NCBI GenBank assembly: GCA_964617665.1
Contig: CAZUAH010000539.1
Coordinates: 1 to 9,393, forward strand
Reading direction: 5' to 3'
From: JADHUC01 sp964617665
Lineage (GTDB): Bacteria; Planctomycetota; Planctomycetia; Pirellulales; Pirellulaceae
Length of the DNA stretch: 9,393 bases
Below the pieces are notes generated by a model that was not told where the DNA came from, ran no database searches, and worked only from the letters and a program-made list of their open reading frames with translations. The position numbers were made by a program, and so were the translations under genes. This document shows, in pieces, positions 1-7,913 of this stretch (position 1 is its first letter; each line of letters starts with the position of its first letter).

Positions 1-1
1 G

Positions 2-193
2 GGTCTGGCAATCGGCGCCGACGGACTGGTGGTCCTCCACCGCGACAGCGTGGAGGGCATCTCCCTGGACGGCCGCTCACTGTGGACTGCCCCGTTGCCT
101 TCGCCTCCAGTGCGCTGGGGCCTGGCACTGACAGGGAAGCAGTGCGCGGTGACGTTCTCAGACGGACTCGTAGTGTGCTTCGGCGACCGTTGA
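2..193 (+). CDS. C-terminal end of a PQQ-like/beta-propeller repeat protein (partial)
   Basis: The window opens inside a reading frame that runs from base 2 to a TGA at 191-193, giving the last 63 residues of a protein whose start lies upstream. The visible part alternates short beta-strand-like runs with G-D/A-G turns: GLAIGADGLVVLHRDS, then an SLDGRSLW turn, then VTFSDGLVVCFGD at the end. This is the pattern of PQQ-like or WD-like propeller blades, in which a hydrophobic strand follows a DG turn and a Trp closes the blade. Such propellers are common in secreted planctomycete proteins. No catalytic residues can be judged from the fragment, so I give no function. The next gene starts 39 bases downstream with its own ribosome binding site, so co-transcription is possible but unproven. 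Confidence 0.6.
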   Translation, partial: GLAIGADGLVVLHRDSVEGISLDGRSLWTAPLPSPPVRWGLALTGKQCAVTFSDGLVVCFGDR

Positions 194-232
194 ACTGATG
201 ACGAACCCGAACGTAGACAAATAGGAAAGGCC

Positions 233-2203
233 ATGAGAAAACAGCCCTTGACACACATGCTCGCCTTAACGCTGGTCGCGCTCCTAACCAGTTCAGCCCT
301 CGCTAACGACCATCCCTCGCTGGCCAAAGCGCCATTTGATGCAGAACAGGCCCGGAAGTATCAGAAGCAGTGGGCAGAATACACTGGCAAGGAACTGGTC
401 TACACTAACTCGATCGGCATGAAGATGGTTTTGCTGCCGCCGGGCGAGTTCATGATGGGGATCAAAGACGCGGCCGCGCTCAATGAGCTTCGCGAGAACA
501 TGTTGAGTAGCGATGGCCATTGGGACAGGGTCCTGGGAAAAGGGATCGGCCCCGTCATCAATCTGCCGGGCCACCGTGTGCGGCTCAATCAACCCATCTA
601 CATGGGCGCCCACGAGGTGACCGTCGGACAGTTTCGCCAATTCACGCAACAGTCGGGCTACAAGACCGACGCGGAACGCGGGCTTGTCTACGAAAAGACC
701 TACGAGGGGGAACAGCCCATCCGTACCTGGCAAAAGACCTTCTATAAACATGCGGATGATCACCCGGTCTTACAGGTCGGTTGGAAAGACTGTATGGCCT
801 TCTGCGAGTGGCTCAGCAAACAGGAGGCGAAACAGGGACACGAGTACTCCCTGCCGACCGACGCCGAGTGGGAGTACGCCTGCCGCGCCGGAACCACGAC
901 CATGTGGCACTTTGGGGACCCAGACGTGTACCAGCAGGTGGCGCAGCAGTATGCGAACATGTCATGGAAGAGCGGGACACGCCCGATCGCGGTCGGCCAA
1001 AAGAAATCGAACGCTTTCGGCCTTTTCGACATGCACGGTAACCTCTGTGAATGGGTCGCCGACTGGCATCATTGGTATTACTACCTCGAGAGCCCGCTGA
1101 ACGACCCGACCGGTCCAGCGACACAGAACGAACATAAGATCACCCGTCGCTGGGTTCGCGGAGGCGCGTTCAACGTCTCTCGCTACTGGGCTCGGTCCGA
1201 CATGCGCATCCGCATCCACCAGGGTTCTAACCAGCACGACCACGTCGGGTTCCGAGTAGCGATGCACGTCAAGGATATAGAGCGTGCCGAACCGGCCGAA
1301 GAACCCAACATGCGAATCGTGGGCGAGGACAAGGCCCCCGCTGATCCGGTCGCCGCGCAAAAAGCCGCCGTGACCAAAGACCGTCCCAAGGAGTTGAAGA
1401 TCGAGCTGAGCGAGGACGTCAGCATGGAATTTGTCTTGGTTCCCGCCGGATCTTTCTTGATGGGTTCACTGAAGGGCGGACGGTACGAGAGGCCGGTGCA
1501 TCAGGTCGTTATCAGCAAGGCGTTTTACATCGGAAAGTACGAGGTCACTCAGGGGCAGTGGGACGTGGTCATGGGCAAGAGGAATCATAAGAACCGCTGG
1601 GGCGAGAAGGTAGCGTCCAGCCTGCGCAGAGAGTGGGTGGGCCCGAACAAGCCAATGTTCAGGGTTAGTTGGAACGATTGGCAGGATTTTGTCAAAGGCG
1701 TCCATCACAAGGCACCACCACGTGACTTCAGCCTGCCAACCGAGGCGCAGTGGGAATACGCCTGCCGCGCCGGCAGCAAGACGGAATACTGTTTTGGGGA
1801 CGATCCGGCCTTGCTGGAAGAGTATGCGTGGATTACCCCAGAAGACGCGCCGCATCCCAGGGAGCGGATTTGGCCCGATCTGGCGGTTGGCGGCAGGAAG
1901 CCAAACAAATGGGGCATTCACGACATGCACGGCAACGCCTGGGAATGGTGCCAGGACTGGTGGGACAACGACTACTACAGCAAGTCCCCGCTGAAGGACC
2001 CGCAAGGCCCCGACGATGGTTACTTCAAGGTCTTGCGCGGCGGCGCGGTCAAGAGCTACGGACGGTTCGCCCGCTCGGCATTCCGCCTGTTCATCAACGC
2101 CGACGTCCCGGACGACGACCGGACGCTGCTGACCGGTGCCCGGCTTGTCATCAATCTGCCGTCGCCACCGCCACCTGGGGCTCCAAGTGGCGCGAAGCAT
2201 TGA
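233..2203 (+). CDS. Secreted protein with two tandem SUMF1/FGE-like (formylglycine-generating enzyme family) domains, catalytic Cys absent
   Basis: The 656-residue protein starts at ATG 233, preceded by AGGAAAGG at 223-230. Residues 1-24 form a signal peptide ending in an ALA-type cleavage site. Domain 1 spans about residues 58-346 and domain 2 about 393-642. Each has the family landmarks: a V(L)(L/V)P(P/A)GxF(M/L)MG opening; HEVT or YEVT; LPTxAxWEYACRAG (207-220 and 501-514); GxxDMHGNxxEW (263-274 and 561-572); and RGGA (309-312 and 602-605). Domain 1 ends in GFRVA, whereas domain 2 has GARLV. In true formylglycine-generating enzymes two Cys follow the RGGS motif. The equivalent positions here are V315/A320 and S608/A613, so sulfatase activation by the known copper/cysteine chemistry is unlikely. 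A Pro-rich tail ends the protein. A binding or scaffold role, or another oxidoreductase chemistry of the EgtB/PvdO type, is possible. Family call is confident; function is unknown. Confidence 0.93.
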   Translation: MRKQPLTHMLALTLVALLTSSALANDHPSLAKAPFDAEQARKYQKQWAEYTGKELVYTNSIGMKMVLLPPGEFMMGIKDAAALNELRENMLSSDGHWDRVLGKGIGPVINLPGHRVRLNQPIYMGAHEVTVGQFRQFTQQSGYKTDAERGLVYEKTYEGEQPIRTWQKTFYKHADDHPVLQVGWKDCMAFCEWLSKQEAKQGHEYSLPTDAEWEYACRAGTTTMWHFGDPDVYQQVAQQYANMSWKSGTRPIAVGQKKSNAFGLFDMHGNLCEWVADWHHWYYYLESPLNDPTGPATQNEHKITRRWVRGGAFNVSRYWARSDMRIRIHQGSNQHDHVGFRVAMHVKDIERAEPAEEPNMRIVGEDKAPADPVAAQKAAVTKDRPKELKIELSEDVSMEFVLVPAGSFLMGSLKGGRYERPVHQVVISKAFYIGKYEVTQGQWDVVMGKRNHKNRWGEKVASSLRREWVGPNKPMFRVSWNDWQDFVKGVHHKAPPRDFSLPTEAQWEYACRAGSKTEYCFGDDPALLEEYAWITPEDAPHPRERIWPDLAVGGRKPNKWGIHDMHGNAWEWCQDWWDNDYYSKSPLKDPQGPDDGYFKVLRGGAVKSYGRFARSAFRLFINADVPDDDRTLLTGARLVINLPSPPPPGAPSGAKH

Positions 2204-2242
2204 CTGACACACCTCGTATTGTTCATACAGCGAGCTATTCCA

Positions 2243-3052
2243 ATGAAACACGCTCTCATGATCGTCTTCTTGTTGTTGGCGGGCTCTGCCGCGGCGCAGC
2301 CCGCCGATCCGATTCTGGTGGCGCATCGCGGGCTCCTGCGGCACGCGCCGGAGAACACGTTGCCGGCGTTTGCGACCTGTTTGGAGTTGGGCATCGGCTT
2401 CGAGTTGGACATCCGCACGACGAAGGACGGAAAACTTGTCGTGCTGCATGACGACACGTTGGGACGCACGACCAACGGTCCTAACCGTTCGGTTCGCGAG
2501 TTCACGCTGGCCGAGTTGAAGCGATTCGACGCGGGCCGCTGGTTCCATCGCAGTTTTGCCGACGTGCGCGTGCCGACGCTTGAGGAAACGTTCGCGCTGA
2601 TTAAAGAGCGCAGACGCGGCCGCACAATCATCGCGCTTAACGTCAAGGACATTACGCGGGACGGCGAAGAACGACTCGTCGAGTTGGTGGAAGAGTACGG
2701 ACTGCTGGATGAATCGTTCGCATTCGATCAAAGCGACGAAATGAGTCGCCGACTGAAGGCTCTCAAACCAAGATTTCGCATCGGAGCAAACGTCAATCGG
2801 CAAACGATCGAGTCGCGATTGAAAGAAGGATTGCTGGACGTCTTCCTCGTCACATTCGTTCCAACCTCGGAAGAAGTGGACCATCTTCACCAGCACAACA
2901 AGCAAGTCGTCTTCAACTTCGGCGGCAGCGGCGAGACGCGACGCAACCCTTCGGTGTGGAGCGATGCGAGAGCAGCCGCCATCGACGGCATGCTGACCGA
3001 CTTTCCACTGGAGTGCCGACTGCACTGGGCAAGGGAGCGTGACCAAGATTAG
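2243..3052 (+). CDS. Secreted glycerophosphodiester phosphodiesterase-family protein (GDPD)
   Basis: The family hydrolyses glycerophosphodiesters to an alcohol and glycerol 3-phosphate in a TIM barrel. I chose ATG 2243 over an in-frame TTG at 2219 because it puts a clean signal peptide (MKHALMIVFLLLAGSAAAQ) at the N-terminus; no strong Shine-Dalgarno sequence is visible for either. The 269-residue product shows HRG at 28-30, ENT at 37-39, the ExD metal pair E54/D56, and HDDTLGRTT at 69-77, with H28 and H69 as the expected catalytic histidines. The barrel closes with DGMLTDFP near residue 230-240. One point is odd: where canonical members have a metal-binding Glu in an N-I-E-I-K strand, this protein reads A-L-N-V-K (N133). 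The start is 39 bases after the FGE-like gene, so the two may be co-transcribed. The fold call is firm, but exact substrate and activity are uncertain. Confidence 0.9.
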   Translation: MKHALMIVFLLLAGSAAAQPADPILVAHRGLLRHAPENTLPAFATCLELGIGFELDIRTTKDGKLVVLHDDTLGRTTNGPNRSVREFTLAELKRFDAGRWFHRSFADVRVPTLEETFALIKERRRGRTIIALNVKDITRDGEERLVELVEEYGLLDESFAFDQSDEMSRRLKALKPRFRIGANVNRQTIESRLKEGLLDVFLVTFVPTSEEVDHLHQHNKQVVFNFGGSGETRRNPSVWSDARAAAIDGMLTDFPLECRLHWARERDQD

Positions 3053-3105
3053 TGGATCAGTTTTGAATGAGTGTTGCCGATCCCAACGCCTGAGAACCAA
3101 ACGCC

Positions 3106-4875
3106 ATGATGAGAATCAAGTCAATCTCTTATGTAGTTCTCCTCTTCGGGCTGCTTGTCTCATGCGTGCCGAACAATGCGGCTGAGACCAAGCCGCCACT
3201 GGCGTCTAAGGTCGAAGCAAGGGCCAATGTGCCGGTTCCCATGCGGGATGGGGTCGAACTGGCGGCGAACGTCTTCCTGCCAATAGAGCCGGGCAAGAGA
3301 TTCCCGGCTATTCTCCTCCGCACGCCATACGGCAAAGGTAGTCCTGATGCCGGAGGCTCCAAGAAACTTGCGTCGCGCGGCTACGCCGTCGTTAGACAGG
3401 ACTGCCGCGGACGCGGCGATTCGCAGGGTGATTGGGAACCGATGAGGAACGAGATGACCGATGGCCTGGACACGCATAAGTGGATCCTGGCTCAGCCGTG
3501 GTGCAACGGCAAGATCGGCACTACCGGCGGGTCCTACGGCGGGTTTACTCAGTGGAGCACGGCTCCCGGAGCGGGAGATTATCTTGTGGAAATGTGCGGC
3601 AAGGTCCCGCTGTTTGATTGGTATCAGGACTGCGCCTACATAGGCGGGGCATTCAATCTCGAAAAGATGATGATGTGGGGGGCCTCGAATTCGGTTACGC
3701 CAAAAACGGCAGGAATTTCAAACTTCCGTAGATGGAGCAAGGAAGAATGGGACAAAGCTCTGCGGCGGTTGCCGCTTGCCACCTGGGATGACGCAATCGG
3801 CTACGAAGTGCAGTACCAGCGCGACTGGATTGCCCATCCACAGTTCGACAGCTATTGGGCAAAGGCAAGCATCCTAGATCGGTGGCAAGAGATCATTTGT
3901 CCCAGCGTGACGGTGAGCGGCTGGTACGATGTGTTCTTGAAGCAGGCTCTCGATCACGTGAGCGCGGTGAAGACCAAGTCGGCGTCCGAGCACGCCCGGC
4001 GTCATCAGTACCTGATCATCGGCCCCTGGCCGCACTATTTCGGACTTCGCGGCGACGTGGATTTTGGTCCGCAAGCTGGCATCAACGTTGCGGCCCTGGA
4101 AGACAATTGGCACGACTACTGGCTCAAAGGCCGCCAAACGGGCATCGACAAATGGACGCCGGTTCGCATTTTTGTCATGGGACGCAACCAGTGGCGCAAC
4201 GAGCACGAATGGCCACTGAAGCGGACGCAATACACGCCGTACTACTTTCACAGTCAAGGCTCTGCCAACAGCGTCACCGGCAACGGCGAATTGAACGCGG
4301 AAGAGCCCGGCAAACAACCGGCCGACACCTACGTGTACGACCCGGAGAATCCCGTGCCAACGTTGGGTGGCCCCAACTACCATCCTGCCATCACCGGTCC
4401 GCGAGACCAACGCAAAGCCGAAGAGCGAAACGATGTCCTGGTGTTCACAAGCGAAGTACTGAAAGAGGAAATCGAGGTGACTGGGCCAGTAAAGGTTGTC
4501 CTGTTTGCAGCCAGCACCGCGACCGACACGGACTGGACGGCCAAGCTGGTGGATGTTCATCCCGACGACCGACCCATCAACCTCTGCGATGGCATCATCC
4601 GCGCTCGCTACCGAGAATCCGCCACGAATCCCACGTTGATTCAGCCCGAACAGGTCTACCGATACGAGATCGACCTGTGGGCAACGAGCAACGTCTTTCT
4701 GGTGGGCCACCGCATCCGTGTCGAGATATCCAGCAGCAACTTCCCTCGGTTCGATCGTAATCCGAACACTGGTCACCCTTTCGGAGCAGACGCCGAGCTA
4801 AAGGAGGCGACACAGACGGTCTATCACGATATTCGATATCCCTCGCATATCCTTTTGCCGATCATTTCAAATTGA
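3106..4875 (+). CDS. CocE/NonD (X-Pro dipeptidyl-peptidase S15) family hydrolase, predicted lipoprotein
   Basis: This is an alpha/beta-hydrolase of 589 residues, usual length for the CocE/NonD family of serine esterases, amidases and acylases. Residues 10-20 end in a lipobox (LVSC, lipidated Cys20), so the protein is probably a membrane-anchored lipoprotein. The N-terminal hydrolase domain starts with the family hallmark PMRDGVELAANVFLP near 45. The nucleophile elbow GGSYGG gives S143. The SGWYDVF motif gives D275 and GPWPHYFG gives H310, so the triad is complete. CRGRGDSQG (100-108) is the conserved loop after the second strand. The C-terminal jelly-roll covers about 445-580 (VTGPVKVVLFAAS, DGIIRARYRES, GHRIRVEISSSNFPRFDRN). 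Two adjacent ATGs, 3106 and 3109, could start it, and no strong ribosome binding site is visible. An esterase role on acylated polysaccharide fits the downstream genes but is inference; peptidase or beta-lactam acylase activity is equally possible by family. Confidence 0.95.
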   Translation: MMRIKSISYVVLLFGLLVSCVPNNAAETKPPLASKVEARANVPVPMRDGVELAANVFLPIEPGKRFPAILLRTPYGKGSPDAGGSKKLASRGYAVVRQDCRGRGDSQGDWEPMRNEMTDGLDTHKWILAQPWCNGKIGTTGGSYGGFTQWSTAPGAGDYLVEMCGKVPLFDWYQDCAYIGGAFNLEKMMMWGASNSVTPKTAGISNFRRWSKEEWDKALRRLPLATWDDAIGYEVQYQRDWIAHPQFDSYWAKASILDRWQEIICPSVTVSGWYDVFLKQALDHVSAVKTKSASEHARRHQYLIIGPWPHYFGLRGDVDFGPQAGINVAALEDNWHDYWLKGRQTGIDKWTPVRIFVMGRNQWRNEHEWPLKRTQYTPYYFHSQGSANSVTGNGELNAEEPGKQPADTYVYDPENPVPTLGGPNYHPAITGPRDQRKAEERNDVLVFTSEVLKEEIEVTGPVKVVLFAASTATDTDWTAKLVDVHPDDRPINLCDGIIRARYRESATNPTLIQPEQVYRYEIDLWATSNVFLVGHRIRVEISSSNFPRFDRNPNTGHPFGADAELKEATQTVYHDIRYPSHILLPIISN

Positions 4876-4877
4876 CC

Positions 4878-4883
4878 AGGAGG
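4878..4883 (+). promoter_or_regulatory. Ribosome binding site fixing the start of the beta-helix gene
   Basis: A full AGGAGG lies 6 bases before ATG 4890 and 2 bases after the TGA (4873-4875) of the preceding hydrolase gene. It favours ATG 4890 over an in-frame TTG at 4872 and over a later in-frame ATG at 4935 that lacks a Shine-Dalgarno sequence. The tight packing suggests translation from the same mRNA as the hydrolase. Confidence 0.8.
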
Positions 4884-4889
4884 AACGTA

Positions 4890-6485
4890 ATGAGAATCTT
4901 GAGGAGACTGTTTCTGCTGGCGACGTGTCGACCGATGTCGCAAATCAAGACGCTGAATCCACTCACCTTTTGCGTCGTATCGCTGCTGTGCGCACTGCCA
5001 GCGACCGCTGCCGATTACTACGTCAGCAATTCTGGTGACGACGGCAATTCGGGAACGGCTGAGGCGGACGCCTGGCAATCCAACGCGAAAGTCAACGGCT
5101 TCGAGTTTGCGCCCGGCGACGTCATTCACTTCGAGTGTGGTGGCCAGTGGCGTGGGACACTTGCCCCTTGCAGCGGTGCTCCTCAGGGGCATGTCACGTA
5201 CACGTCGTACGGCGAGGGGGCGAAGCCACTGCTGCTCGGTTCGCTGGAGATGAACAAACCCGCCGATTGGCGGCCTGTCGGCACGAACCTGTGGGAAACA
5301 CGGCCTCTTCCGGTCGACGTGGGGAACATCATCTTCAACAACGGTCAGAGCTGCGGCATCAAGGTGTGGGAACGTCCGGATGTCGATGCGCCGAACGAAT
5401 TCTGTTTCGATCGGGAAAAGAAGACGGTCGTGCTGGGCGCAGCGCAAAACCCGGCGATGCTGTTCGACGATATTGAGTGTGCTCTGAAGCGCCACATTAT
5501 CAACCAGGGAGGCCGAAGTTACATCATCTATGACGGCTTGCATCTCGCCTACGGGGCGGCGCACGGCATTGGTGGCGGAGGCACGCATCACATCATCGTG
5601 CGCAACTGCGATCTGTGCTTCATCGGTGGCGGCCACCAACATTCAAGGAAGACGCAACGGGGCGAATGGCACGTTCGCTACGGGAACGGCGTCGAGTTCT
5701 GGGCAGGCGCGCACGATAACCTCGTGGAACAGTGTCGCATTTGGGACATCTACGACGCAGGTCTGACCAACCAAGGGTCCGGCCGCAACCAGCAGTACAA
5801 CATCACGTATCGCAACAACGTGATCTGGAATTGCGAATACTCGTTCGAGTACTGGAATCGCCCAGCCGAGTCGACGACTCACGACATCTACTTCGAGGAC
5901 AATTTGTGTTTCAACGCGGGGCAAGGCTGGTCGCATGCCCAGCGCCCGTGGCCGGCCGGCGTGCATCTGATGCTCTTCTCCAACCAGGCACAGACAGATC
6001 GGTTTTTCGTGCGGCACAACGTGTTTCACCATGCCGAAAACTCGTTCATGAATATCCATATCGCGCAGTGGAACGGCTTGGACGGCCTGGTGCTCAGCGA
6101 CAACACCTATTGCCAGCCGCCCGATAGCGTGCTAGTCCACTGGGGCGACCGCTCGTTCACGGCCGGCCAGTTCGCCGACTACCAGCAAGCCACCGGAATA
6201 GATGCCGACTCGCAGCTCATCACTCTAAAAAACCTGACGCTGGGACCGCAGACGGCGACGCTTCCAGTCGGTGCGACCGGACAACTCAAGGCCACCGCGA
6301 CCTACTCGAACGGCACCACGGCAGACATGACCTCGGTTTGCCGATTCACACCGTCGATACCAGAAATCGTGACCGTAGATTCGCATGGCTTGCTCCGCGC
6401 CGCACGACCGGACAAGACGAAGATCACGGCGAGCTTCGAGGGCTTGACGTCCTCCGCATCCGTCACGGTGCAGGACAAGAAATGA
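4890..6485 (+). CDS. Secreted right-handed beta-helix protein with C-terminal Ig-like (BIG2-type) domain; possible polysaccharide lyase
   Basis: The 531-residue product has a long N-terminal leader: a basic MRILRRLFLL stretch, then a hydrophobic segment at about 25-40 ending in PATA-A before DYYVSNSGDDGNSG. That last motif is typical of the first strand of secreted right-handed parallel beta-helix proteins (pectate-lyase-like fold). Repeated short strands rich in H, N, I and V run from about 100 to 420, including HHIIVRNCDLCF, NITYRNNVIWN, HDIYFEDNLCF and FFVRHNVFHHAEN. Asn-ladder and aromatic positions fit a beta-helix. Residues about 445-529 (LGPQTATLPVGATGQLKATATYSNG through SASVTVQD) form a bacterial Ig-like domain of the BIG2 type. 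No lyase catalytic site can be assigned from sequence alone, so a lyase, glycoside hydrolase or binding role remains open. The gene lies 14 bases after the hydrolase and 11 before the GH10 gene, in an apparent operon. Confidence 0.88.
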   Translation: MRILRRLFLLATCRPMSQIKTLNPLTFCVVSLLCALPATAADYYVSNSGDDGNSGTAEADAWQSNAKVNGFEFAPGDVIHFECGGQWRGTLAPCSGAPQGHVTYTSYGEGAKPLLLGSLEMNKPADWRPVGTNLWETRPLPVDVGNIIFNNGQSCGIKVWERPDVDAPNEFCFDREKKTVVLGAAQNPAMLFDDIECALKRHIINQGGRSYIIYDGLHLAYGAAHGIGGGGTHHIIVRNCDLCFIGGGHQHSRKTQRGEWHVRYGNGVEFWAGAHDNLVEQCRIWDIYDAGLTNQGSGRNQQYNITYRNNVIWNCEYSFEYWNRPAESTTHDIYFEDNLCFNAGQGWSHAQRPWPAGVHLMLFSNQAQTDRFFVRHNVFHHAENSFMNIHIAQWNGLDGLVLSDNTYCQPPDSVLVHWGDRSFTAGQFADYQQATGIDADSQLITLKNLTLGPQTATLPVGATGQLKATATYSNGTTADMTSVCRFTPSIPEIVTVDSHGLLRAARPDKTKITASFEGLTSSASVTVQDKK

Positions 6486-6489
6486 GGAG
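6484..6489 (+). promoter_or_regulatory. Ribosome binding site of the GH10 gene, overlapping the previous stop codon
   Basis: GAGGAG at 6484-6489 overlaps the TGA stop (6483-6485) of the beta-helix gene and sits 7 bases before ATG 6497. This supports ATG 6497 rather than the in-frame ATG 6482, which forms an ATGA overlap with the stop but has no Shine-Dalgarno of its own. The arrangement suggests translational coupling of the two genes. Confidence 0.75.
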
Positions 6490-6496
6490 TCGGGGA

Positions 6497-7813
6497 ATGC
6501 GCCTACTGCTCTTGACAATCGTATTGACTGCAACGCTGGGCCATGTGGGCTGGTGCGGCGAATTGACCGAAGAACAGATTCTCGGCCAAGCTGACGCGCG
6601 CATCGAGAAGTACCGCAAGGGCGAAGCTGTGTTGAAACTGATTGGCCCCGACGGGAAACCGATTCCGGCCGGGACCGCCGTAAGGATCGAACAGACGCGG
6701 CACAAGTTCCTGTTTGGGGCGAACATCTACAAGTTCGACGATTGCAGGACAGCAGAGGAGAACGCGGCTTACAAACAGAAGTTTCGCGAATTGCTGAATT
6801 ACGCCACGGTCCGCTTCTACTGGGTGTCTTACGAGATTGAGGAAGGCCAGCTGGAGTACGAAGATCGGTTTAAGATCGCCCGCTGGTGTTTGGACAATGG
6901 CATCACGCCCAAAGGGCATCCGCTGTTCTGGAGCGAGTGCCAGCCGGAGTGGGTCCATAAGATAGATCCCGAGAAGGCAGAGGAACTTGCGTTTTCTCGC
7001 GTCGGCCGGGAGATCTCAGACTTCGCCGGCACCATCGACATTTGGGACGTCTTGAACGAACCCAGCAAAGGGATCGAACAGGCGCGCCAACTCAACGCGG
7101 TCACGGCTCTGCGCATCTACCAGCGCTACGGCAAGGTGGAGGTCGTGAAGCGAGCGTTCGAGCGGGCTCGCAAAGCGAATCCCAAAGCCACACTGATTCT
7201 GAACGATCATCCCTACCCGTTGGACGATCCCAATATCGTATTGACGCGTTTCGAGAAGATCGTCGCGGAGTGTCTGGAGCAGAACGTTCCCATCGACGGC
7301 ATCGGCATCCAGACGCACATGGTTCTGAAACGCCGCGAATGGTCGGTCAAAAGAACGTGGGAGATCCTGGAGCAGTTCGCCAAATTCGAAAAGCCGCTAC
7401 ACTTCACCGAATTGACGATCATCTCGGGCTGGCATTCGAACGAAGAGCGGCAAGCCAAGCTGGCCGCACAGTTCTACACCATCCTTTTCTCCCATCCATC
7501 AGTCGAGGCGATCACTTGGTGGGATTTCACCGAACAGAAATACCGCGGCGCCATCCGGGCGCCCGGAGCAGGGCTCATTCGCGAAGACATGACGCCCAAG
7601 CCCGCCTACCACGCATTGAAAGACCTGATCAAAGGCAAATGGTGGACCAAGGAGACAACCACCGTTGCTGGGGCCGGCCAGGCACGTTTTCGTGGATTCT
7701 TCGGTCGGTACAAGCTTGCCACGACAATTGGCCAGCGGAAGCTAACTGGCACGTTTCGGCTCGAAGAAAGCGCAAAGGATCACTCCATCGAGGTTCGGCT
7801 GGTTGCGGATTAG
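6497..7813 (+). CDS. Secreted GH10 family endo-1,4-beta-xylanase
   Basis: GH10 enzymes cleave the beta-1,4-xylan backbone with retention, using two Glu in a TIM barrel. The 438-residue product starts at ATG 6497 with a signal peptide (MRLLLLTIVLTATLG, cleaved near residue 20). Residues about 45-75 form a small beta domain (LKLIGPDGKPIPAGT, then TRHKFLFGANIY), common in planctomycete and verrucomicrobial GH10 proteins. The barrel follows: FYWVSYEIEEGQ (107-118); GHPLFWSECQPEW (140-152), equivalent to the GHxLxWHxQxPxW subsite motif; IWDVLNEPS (182-190), giving acid/base E188; DGIGIQTHM (267-275); LHFTELTI (301-308), giving nucleophile E305; and ITWWDFTE (339-346), near the end of the barrel. 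All core catalytic residues are present. The SEC in place of a canonical W-H-Q stretch (S146-C148) is a subsite change and may alter specificity. No carbohydrate-binding module is visible. The gene is translationally coupled to the beta-helix gene, which supports a shared polysaccharide role. Confidence 0.94.
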   Translation: MRLLLLTIVLTATLGHVGWCGELTEEQILGQADARIEKYRKGEAVLKLIGPDGKPIPAGTAVRIEQTRHKFLFGANIYKFDDCRTAEENAAYKQKFRELLNYATVRFYWVSYEIEEGQLEYEDRFKIARWCLDNGITPKGHPLFWSECQPEWVHKIDPEKAEELAFSRVGREISDFAGTIDIWDVLNEPSKGIEQARQLNAVTALRIYQRYGKVEVVKRAFERARKANPKATLILNDHPYPLDDPNIVLTRFEKIVAECLEQNVPIDGIGIQTHMVLKRREWSVKRTWEILEQFAKFEKPLHFTELTIISGWHSNEERQAKLAAQFYTILFSHPSVEAITWWDFTEQKYRGAIRAPGAGLIREDMTPKPAYHALKDLIKGKWWTKETTTVAGAGQARFRGFFGRYKLATTIGQRKLTGTFRLEESAKDHSIEVRLVAD

Positions 7814-7861
7814 ATAGACAAACAGGTCGACAGAACACAACGAACGGGCTTGCCCACGCGG

Positions 7862-7883
7862 CATTACACGATATCATGTAATG
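7862..7883 (+). repeat. 22-bp near-perfect palindrome, candidate operator
   Basis: Arms CATTACA (7862-7868) and TGTAATG (7877-7883) flank an 8-base core containing the palindrome GATATC (7870-7875). Ten of eleven base pairs are symmetric; only C7869/A7876 breaks it. It lies 49 bases after the GH10 stop and 92 bases before the cytochrome start. AT-rich dyads of this size usually bind dimeric regulators. No T-tract follows, so it is a poor intrinsic terminator. No regulator is identified. Confidence 0.5.
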
Positions 7884-7913
7884 GTTATGGTTTTGGTGTT
7901 TGACGTCCTCGGT

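Noticed and set aside
1466..3100. Long minus-strand reading frame of 544 codons opposite the FGE-like and GDPD genes
   Set aside because: Its translation has no recognisable domain and is rich in Arg, Val and Gln, as expected for the complement of GC-rich coding DNA. The plus-strand genes explain the region.
3874..4776. Overlapping open frames of about 300 codons on both strands within the hydrolase gene
   Set aside because: They are shadows of the clear S15-family gene; neither shows a known motif, a signal sequence or a ribosome binding site.
4828..4840. Inverted repeat GATAT-TCG-ATATC
   Set aside because: It lies in coding sequence near the end of the hydrolase gene, has only 5-bp arms and no T-tract, and is likely chance.
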